Below are positions 35,654 through 47,600 of a stretch of 64,000 bases of DNA, one piece after another. Every line of letters begins with the position of its first letter. Within the stretch, counting starts at the first letter, position 1. This DNA is from Bradyrhizobium macuxiense (GTDB lineage: Bacteria > Pseudomonadota > Alphaproteobacteria > Rhizobiales > Xanthobacteraceae), in NCBI RefSeq assembly GCF_007993935.1, contig NZ_VITY01000001.1:847035-911034 (forward strand), read 5' to 3'. The notes beneath the pieces were generated by a model, which saw only the letters and a list, made by a program, of their open reading frames with translations, did not search any database and had not been told where the DNA came from. The translations under genes were made by a program, and so were the position numbers.

Positions 35654-38600
35654 CTACTCCGGGATGAGCTTGCGCCTTTCCTCGTCGGTCAGCGCGCGCG
35701 TGTCGGCTCCTGTGAGCGGACCGTAGCCGACCACCCTGACGGGATCGTTCGGGTTGTAGCTCTGCCTGCCGGCCGGAGGTTGCCGCCGATTTTCGTTCGG
35801 CGACGCGTCGCCTTCGCCGGAGCCACCGCCATAACCGAGCACCTCGACGATGATCACCGATGGCTGGTTATTGTTCGACGGCGGCGGCGCGGCGGTTTGC
35901 TGCGACGCGGCCGCCGTATTCGACGCGGCGGTCAGCGCGCCCACGGGCGGCCCCTGCACCGTCGGAATCCCGCTCGACGCGCCCTGAACCTGGATGTTGG
36001 CGGCATTGACGACCTGCAGCGCCGCGAGGTTGACGTTGCCGGAGACGCGAATGCCGGCCTCGCCCGCATCGATGGTGCCGAGCGGCGCGATCAGGTCGAC
36101 GTTGCCGGGCGGCACCTCCGGGATCGGATTGAGCGTTGCGATGCCGGCGCCCGTCGTGGGCACGCTGGGCGACAAGCTCACCTGTCCATAATTGTCATAG
36201 ACGCGCTTCGGCGGCGTGTAGACCTGGGTCGTCTTGGAGCCGCGGCCGGCGTTGATGTCACCTTCCGCCGACCAGGCGACGATGTTGCCGCCGAAGGTCG
36301 TCATGATGCGCGACAGGCCGAGCAACAGGCTGCCCTTCGAATAGGCCTCGATATCGCCCTTGCCCTGGGTGATCAGGCCCGACGAGGACGGTGGCACCAC
36401 CCCCTCGACGCCGAGCAGGATCCGGCCGCCGGGTGCGAGCAGCTGGATATTGCCGCCTTCGATCGTCCGGACGCCCGCGCCGCCGAACATCGTGATGTCG
36501 CCCTGATAGGCGATGGGGGCGCCTGTGGGATCACGATCCGGGAACAGTGCCGCGATCGCCTGCCTGCCGCGCAGGTAGGATTTCGCGCGCGGACCGTTGG
36601 CGTCGTTGTATTCACGGCCGCTGTCGCGCAGCTCGTCGTAGTAGACCTGCCGCAGGAACACCGCCTGCTGCTCCGGCGGCAATGATGCGAACCGCTCGCG
36701 CGCTTCCGCATCCGATCCCTTGAAGCCGTAGTGCTCCGAGAGCCAGTCAACCAGATCCTTCTCGTAGGTCTTCACCACCTTGCCGGGCTGATCGGCGAGC
36801 GGCACGCCTGCCTTCGCCAGATTGGCGGGATCGAGGTAGCGCAGTAGCGCGCTGTAGTCCGCCGCATCCGCGCCGGCCATCATCAGCACCGAGGCACCTG
36901 GACGGTGGTCGCCGGGGACCACCGCGCCGAGGCTCGTCACCGCACCCTGGTCGGCCTGGTAGATGTTGCGCCCCGCCGTCATCATCAGGGTGCCCGGACC
37001 TGCGATCTGCTGGTTGGCGTAGATGATGTCGCGGCCCGCCGACACCAGCGAGACGTCGTTGTCGCCGGTGTGGAAGATCAGGTTGCTGGTCCGCATCCCG
37101 TTGTACGGCAAGTCCGGCGAGCCGATCGGGGTGCCGAGGCTGACAATGTCGCGCCCCGCCATCAGCTGCATCGGCTTGGCCGCGACGTACCAGGTGCCCG
37201 CCGGCTGCGGCGTCGTGCCTGTGCCGGTGTAGACCTCGCCGCTCTTGAAGCCGACGATATCGCCGGTCGCGGCATAGATCAGCGCGGGGTTCGGATCGGC
37301 GGCATGCAGATTGCTCGCCGTGTTCGGGCCGAATGCGAACAGTTCGACACCACGGGGAGACAGAGAACCAAATTGCGGGAAGACCGTTCCGGTGCCATTG
37401 ACGTTGGTCGTCGTGACGTCATTGCGCTGCCATCCCGAAAACGCCGGCTGGAACGGCGTCGTCAGCCCACTCAGATCGGCGCCGGAGATGTTGATCCCAT
37501 AGCCATTGGCATAGATCGAGCGGCCGGCCAGCAGTTCGAGTTGCCCAACCGGCGACGGCGCCAGCGTGAGCGGCGGCGGAATGTTGGTGGGCTGCGTGTC
37601 GTAAGCGCCATAGTAGATGCTGCCGCTGGCTGCGAGCGCCGTCAGCGTCGGCGGGTAGAGATATGTGCCGTCGGTGGGGCCATCAATGGTGTTGTTGACC
37701 GACAGATTGTTCTGGGTGGTGGGAACGAGGTTGCCACCGGCCGAGGCCAGATTGATCGCCGTCTCGTTGCGCCACAGCGAGAACCAGGTGGTGCCGCCGC
37801 CGACGTGCGGAACGCCGCCAACCGTATAGCTCGTGGTGTTCTGCAGCAGCACCCGCCCCGCATCTGCCGCGCCCGCCAGCACCAGATCGCCGCGCGCCGA
37901 CAAATCGACCACGGCATCGCCGGGGATGATCAGCAGTCCGCCGAAGCCGAGGCCCTTGTTGGCGGTCGCCGGATCCGGCCAGCGCGGATCGGCGGCCAGC
38001 TTCGCGCCATAGGTCAGATTGATCCCGCCGATCGTTCCGGCCTGCACGTCGATCAGGCCGCGCAGGTTGGTCAGCACGCCGCTGGTTTCACTCGTGACCT
38101 TCGTGGTCATCAGCGTCGGTTGCAGCGGGTTGAGCTGCCCGCCGATCTTGACCTGCATGTCGCCGCCGCCGGTCAGGATCAGCTGCCCATCGGGCGTGAT
38201 GCGCCCGGTCGAGCCGACCGTGATGTTCAACGCAGTTGAGCTCGTGACATTGTTGCTGCCGCTTTGCGGCGCCAGGACGCCGGCATCGCCGCCGGCCTGC
38301 ACGGTGACGTTGCCGCCGCCGAGCGTGCCGAAGCCGGTGAAGCCGATAAGGGCCAGCGGGGTATTATCCGGATCGCGCGGCTGCGGAAGTGCGACGGTGC
38401 CGAAGTTGATCCACCACGCGGTCTGCTGGCCGGTGATGTTGCCGCCCTGACGCCAGAGCCAGTTGCCCGGATTGCCGTCCTGGACACTCATCGGGTTGCT
38501 CGAGATGCCGGTCAAATTGCCCTGCGCCGCCACCAGCAGATTGCCGCCGCCTTCGGGATACCAGGCGTGATAGACGCTATTGGCCTGGCCGTTGACCAGT

Positions 38601-41600
38601 CCCTCATACGAGGCGCCGCTATTGCCGAGCACAGGGGCGCCCAACGGCCGACCGCGCGGCAGGTCGTATGGATTCGAGCCATCCGCCGCCGGGATTGCCG
38701 ACGACTGCGTACCGGCCGTGTAGATGCCGAACGATGTGCGGACCTTCAGGTCGGAACTGCTCAGCAGCTCAAGATCGCCGGTCCCCGTGCGCACCACGCT
38801 CGGCACCGGGAATTGCGTCTGGGCGGTGAGGCCACCGGCATTCCACACACAATAGTCGGGAAGCGCAGCGCAAATGTCGGGATCACCCGCCTGTCCTGGC
38901 GTGCCAAATGGATTGGTGCCATCGCCCGTATCCGACCAGACCCAGCCGGCGGGCTGGTTGGTGAACACAGCCATGATCGAAGAATCGGCGAGCACCAGGC
39001 TGCCCGCATGCGAACTGCGCGGCCGCAACGCGCGACTGTCGGCGGCGGTCACATCCGCGCCGGCCACCAAGCGCAGCGACCACGATTGCGATCCCTGCGG
39101 CAGCATTGGCGCCGCGGCCCAGATCCCGCTCGGGGTCGGGTCGTCGCGCAATTTCACGAAGCTTGCGTCGTCCGGTAGCTTGACGACCGTTGCGGACGGA
39201 ATGATGGCGCCGATCGGCAGCGTCAGCGCACCGTCCAGCGTCAGGCTGCTCGGCAGCGGCACATTCTTCGGCCAGAGCATCGGGCCGACCGAGATGGCGG
39301 AGGCAAACCGGCTGCCGGCGCCGAGGATCGTGCCTACGGGCAGCATGGTGTCCTGGCGCAGCAGCGTACCCCGCGCATACATGATTGCGCCGGAGGCATC
39401 GAGCACATCCGCGCGCAGTACCGTGCCGGCCGGCAGCGTCAGCACGCTTTGCAGCGGAGCACTGGCGGGAAGAACTTTGTTCGCCGCCAACGTGAATGCC
39501 TGCACCGGCAGGTCGTAGTTCAGAACGCTCGCGGCCGGGAACAGGGTGCCGTCGGCGATCACCACGCCGGCACGCGGTATCACGACGTCACTCGCGTTCG
39601 GCTGGGTGCCCTTGACCAGAAGCCGCGCGACCTCCGGCGTCGTCTGGCCGTCGACGGCGAGCGGCAGCGGCGCTGCGCCGAAGCCGTCGCTGACATTGCC
39701 GAACACATTCAGGTTGCCGCCGGCGCGGATCACCAGGCGGCCGGGCTCGCCGGAGCCGTAGATGCCGGTCTTCGCGGTGTTCGGGTTGAGGCTGTCATAG
39801 CGATAGCGCGACAGGTCGATATCGCCTGATATCGTCAGGTCGCCGTCTGGCGTCGCACTCGAAATCTCGACGCCGGGCCGCAGATGGAATGCGTCGGCAT
39901 AGGCACGCAGGCCGCCAAGACGATTCTGCAAATCACCGTTCTGCAACGCCGCCGTGATGAACGCGGTGCTGGAGATGTCCACGGTATCCATCAAGTCCTG
40001 GTTGATGATGCCGTCGGCGGGCTTGTAGGTGCGGAAGCCGTTGACCGCAATGCTGCGTGCACCGGCGATGGTCACCGGCCCTGCCGCGTCGATCGCCACG
40101 TCGTTGGCACCGTCGCCGCTGCCGCCCGCGCCGCCGAGCCGCGGCGCGCTCAACTCGATCGTGCCGCGCGCGACATTGTCCGCCGAACGCACGTCGATCC
40201 GCGCGCCGGGAGCCAGGGTCAGCCGGCCCTGCGTCGTGGTCAGTTCCACCACCGCCCGGTTCGGCGCATCGATCGGCTGGCCATAGCTGTCGACGCGGAG
40301 CACCGTGCCATGGGCGTCAAGCACGGCGGCACTGCCGAGCAACAAGCCGTCGCGCGCCGCGAGCCGAATCGTGCCGACGCGTTCGCCGCTGGCATCGATG
40401 CGGCCATTGACGGTCAGGCGGCCGCCATCGACCGACACGCTGATGCTGTTTGCCATCAGTTCGTCGCCGATGGTGAGGTCACCCTGTTTGAGCTGGAAGC
40501 TGCGCGCGCCGGTCACGCCGGCGAGCGTGAGCCGCTGGTTCAGCCCGGCGAAATCGTCGATCGTCTGCGCGCGCACGTCGATGCTGCCGGCAAGGAACGG
40601 CACCATCGTGCCACCGGCGTCGTAGTGCCCCGAGGCGCTGCCGCGGAGCGAGCCGGCCAACACCACATGTCCGGCCGCGGCATCGAGCGCCGTCACCGAC
40701 AACGATCCGGCGCGATTGTTCACCGCCGAGACGTCGATGACAGATCCGGCCGCCTGGGTGATGTTGCCATGCGTGCTTTCGAACGTCACATCGCCGCCCC
40801 AGCTGTAACGCACGGCGTCGAGCAGGCTGACGGTTCGCCCTGCCATGTCGATGCGTGCCGCATCGCTGAGCGCGATGTCGCCGTTCGCGGAGACGGTCAG
40901 CTTGCCGCTCGGCAGCACGACGGCGCTGGAGATCGCGACTGTGCTGCCGGTCAGGCCGATCTCGGCGCCGAACGCCGCCGGGCCCGCTGCGGCCAGCCCG
41001 CCGGTGCCGGTCAGGTTGAGCGCACCACCGGCGGTGATGCGATTGATCGAGCCGGAGTCGCCGGTGAGCACCGGAGTGATCAGATTGAGGTTGCCGCCGC
41101 TGTAGCTGTATCCCAAGCCGGTCCGGTACGCGCCCTGGCTCTCATACACCGACAATGTATTGCGGTTGTTCGCGGTAATCCGGCCGCGCGCCGTGACGTT
41201 GACCGTCGAGAAGCCGAGTGCCAACCGGTCCAGTGTCACCTGGGTGTCCGGCCTCGCCTCGCTTGAATAACCGAACACCACCTCATCGGCGATAATATTG
41301 AGCGTGCCGTGGCCGGTGCCGGCGCCGCCCGTGATCACCGCACCGGGCAGCAGGCTGCGCGGTTCGTTTTTGCCGGTCCGGAGGACGCCATCGCTGATAC
41401 CGTTCCAGACCAGTTGGCCGGTGGTCAGCGTGGCGATGTCACCGGACGAGCCGAGGCCATAGATCGCCGGCGTGTTGAGCACCAGCGAACGCAGACTGGA
41501 CCGGCCGGTTGCAGGATCGATGGTCGACAGATTGAGCGAGCCGTAGAAATTGATCGACGACTGCGCCGTCAGGATCAGGCTCTCCAGCTTGGGGGCACCG

Positions 41601-44600
41601 ATCACGGCGTTGCCGGCCAGCAGGCGGCCGAACACGTCCTGGTTCAGCACGAGACCGTCGGGCAGCACACCGGCGGTCCGCGCCGCGGCGATCGCTGCCG
41701 CATCACCGATATTTACGTTCGGCACGGCAAGCGATAGATAGCGCGCGCCGTAACGCATTCCGTCGGAGATCGCGAGCGCTCCCTTCCATACGCTGAAAGC
41801 CAGCGTGCCTTCCGTCGCAATGGTTGCGGCGCCGATCGTGATGCCGCCGGCGACACTGCCAGTCGGATATTGCGGCAGGTCGATCCAGCCGTTCGAGACG
41901 ACGATCATGTTCCCGGATCCGCCAATGCTGTAGGCGAAACCGTCGCTCGACGGCATCACCGTCGCAGGGCCAGTCCCTGTCGTGTCGATGCGCGCGCCGT
42001 CCTCGATCCGAATGCCGCCGGTGCCGGCCGTGATGAACACTTCGGGCGCGCGCAGCACCGCGCCGCCGCGCACCACGACCGAGTTGGCAAAGCCGGTGGT
42101 CCCCACGTAGCCAAGATTGAGGTAGAGCTGCTGGCCGCCGCCGATCGAGATCCTGGCCGCGCCGATCGCATCGAGGTCGGCCGCTCGCACCGAGGCGAAG
42201 CCAGCCGTCGGCGTCGCGTTGACGCCGAGAATCTCCAGACGCGAAAATTGATCCGTGTCGACGCTGACCGTGCCGCCATAGCCGCCACTGCCCGGCGTGA
42301 ACAACGCCTGCCCGGCAAAGGAGAACGACGGCTTGCCCGACGGCTGCGCCGCCAGAATGAGCTGCAGGACGGCAGCATCGGCAGGCAGGCTCGGGCGCGG
42401 CTGTCCGGTGCGCGCGGCGGTCGCGAGCATGAAGCTCGTATAGTCCTGCTCATTGTACTGCGAATAGCTGCGCACCGTGCTGCCGGGCGTGATCACCGCC
42501 AGATTGGGCTGGCTGGCATAGATCGAGGTGTTGGCGACACTGCCGTAGGCCGTCGTCACGTAGGAGCCGTTCGGCAGCGCGACCGTGCGACCTCCGGCCT
42601 GGGTCTGCGCGCCGAGTTCGACACGGAACGCGCCAGGCAGCAGCGCATATGAGGCCGGCATCAGCGTGTAGGTTCCCGCCGCAAGGCCGGGCACGCCGCC
42701 GCCGATCGTGATGCGCTGCCCGATCGAAGGCGCCGCACCCTGGCTGGCCGGCACGATCGGCGCATATTCTGGATTCGCGCTTGGGACGATCGCGAACACC
42801 TGGTTCTTGAGGTTGCTGTAGCTGTTACCCGGATTGGCGGCCGCCAGCGGATTGAGCAGCACATCGACCGAGCCGCCGCGGCCGCTGATGAAGCCGGCGC
42901 CGAGCAGCTGACCACCGCCGGAGAGATCGAGCAGCGCACCGCTGGCGACCGTCACCGCTGGACCGGACAGGCTGATGCCGCCCACCACCTCGCCGTACGC
43001 GCTAATGCCGTTGATGGCCTGCGTCACCGCGGCCCCGTTGTAGTTGTACACGATGCCGTCGACGGTGCCGCCGTAAGGCATCGCAAGCCCCGCGGCGCTC
43101 ACCGACGTGATGCTGCCCGGCAGGAGATCGATTTGCTGCGCGCCCGTCAGATCCCTTGCTATGGCCGGGCTGCCGAGAATGAGCGTGCCAAGCGGCGCAC
43201 GCACGATGCCGCCCTGCTCGATTGTCTTGCCGTAGACGGCAAGCCGGCCAAACACCGAGAACGGCAGCGCCGGCGCATCGGTCGTGGTGCGGCCGAACCG
43301 CACAAGTTCGCTCGCCGCGACGAGCACTTTGGCGTTGTTGACCGGATAGATCTGTGCCGCGTCGAGCTCGAGCGTGCGTGAGCCATATGTGTCGCCGGTG
43401 ACGCGGATGTCGCCTCGGCTGACCACACGGACCTGATCGATGCCGGCAATGCTGGTCAGCACCGACGTCGAATTATCCGCCTGGATGATTGCGGTGTTGA
43501 GCGGCTCGAAAGAGCCGGCGAGATCGACGAGATCGGCATTCACCGTCAGCTGCGCAGTGCCCGTCTTGGCCGGCTGGGTGCCCCGCGTCGTACCGAAACC
43601 GGGTTGCCTGCCACCGGTCACGCTACCCGGACGGGGCTCGATCGCCCCTTCGCTCGGCGAGAAGGAGACATTGCCGAATGAGACGTAAGGCGCCGCAAGG
43701 TCGATCCGTTCGTTGCCTCCCTTGGCGACAAGGTTGCCGTAGATCCTGAGGCTCTGCGGCAATTTGAGCTGAACGTCGCCGTCGAATGCGATGGTCTCCG
43801 CGTAGAGGCGAAGGTTGCCGAAGCCGCCGCTTGCGACCTGGTCGGCTCCAACGCGGCCGTGCCCGAACTGCAAAGCCGGGTCACGCGCCCCCCACGCCAG
43901 ATCCGGCGCAAGCCCGCTCGCGCCGGCCTGCGCCGCGACCTCCAGAATGCGGAACTTGCGCACCTCGTTCGGCGCCGGCCGATCGGGCGGGTTGCTGTAG
44001 CTCGGCGTCACCAGTGCCAGCGACAGCGTGCCGCCGGCAGCACCCTCGCCGCCGGCCCGTGCCGTCATGGTGCCATCGAGATAGAAGCCGCTCAGCGCGC
44101 TGATGGCGATGCTGCCGCCCGCGCCCGCCAGCGTGATCGGATGCACGGAGTTCGAACCCGCCCCAGCATCCGCCACATCGATGACTGCACTGGCGCCAGA
44201 GGCGTCGAGACGCGCGCCGGGCCGCAGAATGACAAAACCGCTACCGGCCGGTGCGACCGCGCCGGGGGCCTCGCTGTCGTCACCCAGTGTGATCCTGCCG
44301 CCGGCGTCCGCGAAGCCATAGCGACGACCGGAGCGATCGATCGCCACGGCGCTTTGCCCCGCGACGTCGAGGACGGCATTGCCGGAGAGCCAGATCGACC
44401 GTGCGCCGATATAGGGATCACCGGGACTGCCATTCTGAAGGACGTCGATCCGGCCGCCGGCGGCCGTGAGGCGGCCGTCGATATTGATCTGGCCCGGGCT
44501 TCGCAGCGTGATCGAATGTCCCGGATCGACGGTCACGCTCGCCTGCGTGCCGATCGTCAGCGATCCCCTGGTCTGGTCGAGGTTCGACTGCAACGTCAGG

Positions 44601-47600
44601 TCGGCGCCGCCGCGGCGGATCATGCGCCCCCCAACCGGATCCTCCTGGTAGAGCGGCGGCAGCCAGAGCGTCAGCGCCGACGACGGATCGCTACCGCTTG
44701 CCACGTTCGACGCCGTCTCGTTGAAACGATAGACAGGCATCACCGCGTTGACCGCCGCGTGATTAGCCACCATCAGGCCGAGGTGGCCGTTCACGTCGTA
44801 GCTCGCAAACCCGGTACCGAACAGCGTCGTGTCGATTTCGGTCAACGGCGCGACGGCATAGCTGCGCGATGCGACCGTGCCGACCGGGATCATCGTGCCG
44901 ACGGTGAAATGCAGCGGTACCGGCGCGGCATCGCCCGCACTGAACATCACCCGCGTGCCGACCAGCGCGATGCCGTTCGGAAACACGCCGGCGTCGACCT
45001 TGAAGCCCAAGGGGACCTTGGTCGACGGATCGGTCGTCACCGGGGTGCCGGGCGAGATGTACATGCCCGGCCAATAGGTGGTGCCGGCGAAATCCGAGAA
45101 TTTAAGGCCGCTGGGAACGGTCAAGCCCTTCGGCCCGATCAGGAGCGGCTTGCTGTATGTAGCATCGATTCCGATGGACGCCGGCGCCGTGTCGCCGGGC
45201 GCGAGATAGGTGATGATCTCATCATAGTTGAATGGCACGGCCGCGCCGGCCGGAATGAACAGTTCCTCCGCGAGCCGCAGATTGACTTGCGCCTTCTCGC
45301 CGGCCCCCAGCACGCCGTCGGTTGCCAGCGCCTTGCCGCCGATCACGATCGCAGGGCCGCTGCCGATCACGAGCTTGCCGCCGCCGTTCGCGCCGTAGCC
45401 GTCGATCTGCCCGTCGAGCACCAGGCGGCCGCCGACCGAGGGGCCGCCGACCGAACGATCGTCGGCGATCAGGGTCACATCGCCGCCCTTGCCGCCTCTG
45501 GTCTTGCCGTTCTGCAGAACCGCCGCACCCGACGACACGTCGATGCTGCTGCCGCTCGCCAGCGTGACGCCCTGCGTGGAGTTGAAGCTGACGCTGCCGC
45601 CGTTGACGAAAGCGAGCCCGGAGAGGTCGTTCGGCGAACTGAGCGCGTTGGTCCACAGCCCGCGTACATCGATGGTTGCGCCGGCGCGCACGGTGAGCTG
45701 CGCAAGCCCGTCCGCCGTCGTCAGCACGATCGGCGACAGCGCAGCCGAATCCGGCCTGAGAATATTGGTGACGCTGACGCTGCCCGAGCGGGCGGTGATG
45801 TCGGCCTTGATGTCGACGACGGGCGCAATGAGTTCGACCTGCGCGCCGCGCGCGAAATTCAGCGGCGCCTCGGTCGAGATCGACTGCTTCGCGGCCACGT
45901 TGAGCCCGCCCAGTCCGAAGCCGTTGATCGTCCCGGCGTCGAACCAGACGGTATTGACCCGATCGCGCGGAATCGCCGCCGCCGGATCAAGCCCCGCCGA
46001 GATCGACGCCACGCTGCCGAATTTGACGTCGGTCGTGGACGCATTGACCAGCCCGCGCGCATCGTAGAGCCCGAGCTGCAGCGCACCGGCCAGCGGCACC
46101 GTGTTCTGCGTCAGCTTGTAGCCGTCGGTGACATTGGCGGGACGCGCGGCGATTTGCCGTTGCCCATTGATCACGTCGGCAAGGATGGCTCCCTCGAACA
46201 CCGAGGTCGGCGTCGACAAGGTCAGGCGGCCGGCGTCCCGGCCGACCGTGTAGCCATTCTCCCAGCGCATGTTCGATTTGCCGAACGGACTGAGATAGAC
46301 CTCGACGACATTCCAGTGCGCGTGATTGACCACGAAGCCGTTTGCGAGCGTCACATAGGCTAGATCGGAGGGCGCGTCGTTGACGTTGTAGACGCGGCCG
46401 TCACGGCCGAGCAGATAGTTTTGCGGCAGATATCCGCCCTGGTACTGCACCGATCCGCCGGACACGTTGAAGATCGACCCGCGCTGCGCAACCACCTCCG
46501 GTGCGGACAGCGTGATGTCACCGCCGGCGGCAGCCCACTCGCCGATCTTGTGGCCGGTGTTGTTGAGATAGCCGCCGACTTCGAGCAGACCGCCTGCGGT
46601 GTAGTAGCGATCCGACGCGTAGCCGCCGGTGCCGGCAGGAACCAGGGTCAGATCGCGGGCATCGATCCAGACGTTCTTGCTGATGAGCACCCCGCTGTCG
46701 CGGTTCTGCGGCGAGTCGCGCAGCTCGTTGCCCTGGATGTTGACCTTGATGGCGTTGGCCGACATCGGAACCATCGCATCCCGGACACCCGACACATCGA
46801 TGACGGCACCGGTCTCGGCGAACACGCGCATGCCCGCCGAGACCGCCACCTGGCCGCCCGGCGCCAGCGTCAGCGACCCGTTCTGGAAGTCGACGAGGCC
46901 GCCACTCACGATCTCCACACGGGATCGGTCCTCGCGATCCGCAACCCGCGAAAGGTTGTCGAACTGGCCGAAATTTTGCGTCGCGCGTACGGCATTTTGC
47001 GTGGCGGAGTCGGCGATCAGCGCATCGCGCTGCGAGTTCAGCGCAGTCTTGTCGGACTCAAGCTCCAGCCCAACCGTGGTGAGGCTGCCTGCGGTGAGCG
47101 TTACCTTGCCGCCGGCGTCCGAAGCGGAGTTCAGCAAATGGATGGTGCCGCGCTGATCGACCGAGGTGGTCGAGAACAGCACGCCGTCCTGGGTGATCGC
47201 ATGCCCGGCGAGCGTGATGTCGCCCTGCTGGGCGAAGACAAGCCCGGTGTTGCCAACTGCACCGCTTGCGCTTCCTGCGCGGATCAGCGGCACCACTTCG
47301 CTGCCGCGGGTGGTGGAGATCTGGTTGGCGTCGGTTCCGAGACCCCGCCGCAGGATGAAGTCATCGCCCGCCGCCAGCAGCGCCTGCCCCTTCGGGGTCG
47401 TGATCGATCCGGCGTTGTCGACGGCGCTGCCAAGCAGCGCCACGAAGCCGCCGCCCGACTTCACCGAAGCCGGCGCGCTGGTGGTGATCAATGCGCCGGC
47501 TTCCACCACGATCTTGCCGCCAGCTCCGCTGAAGCTCGGCAGATAGGCCGCGCCGCTCTGGGGCGAATAGATTCCGTTTGTGAGGAATTGCTGATCGGTG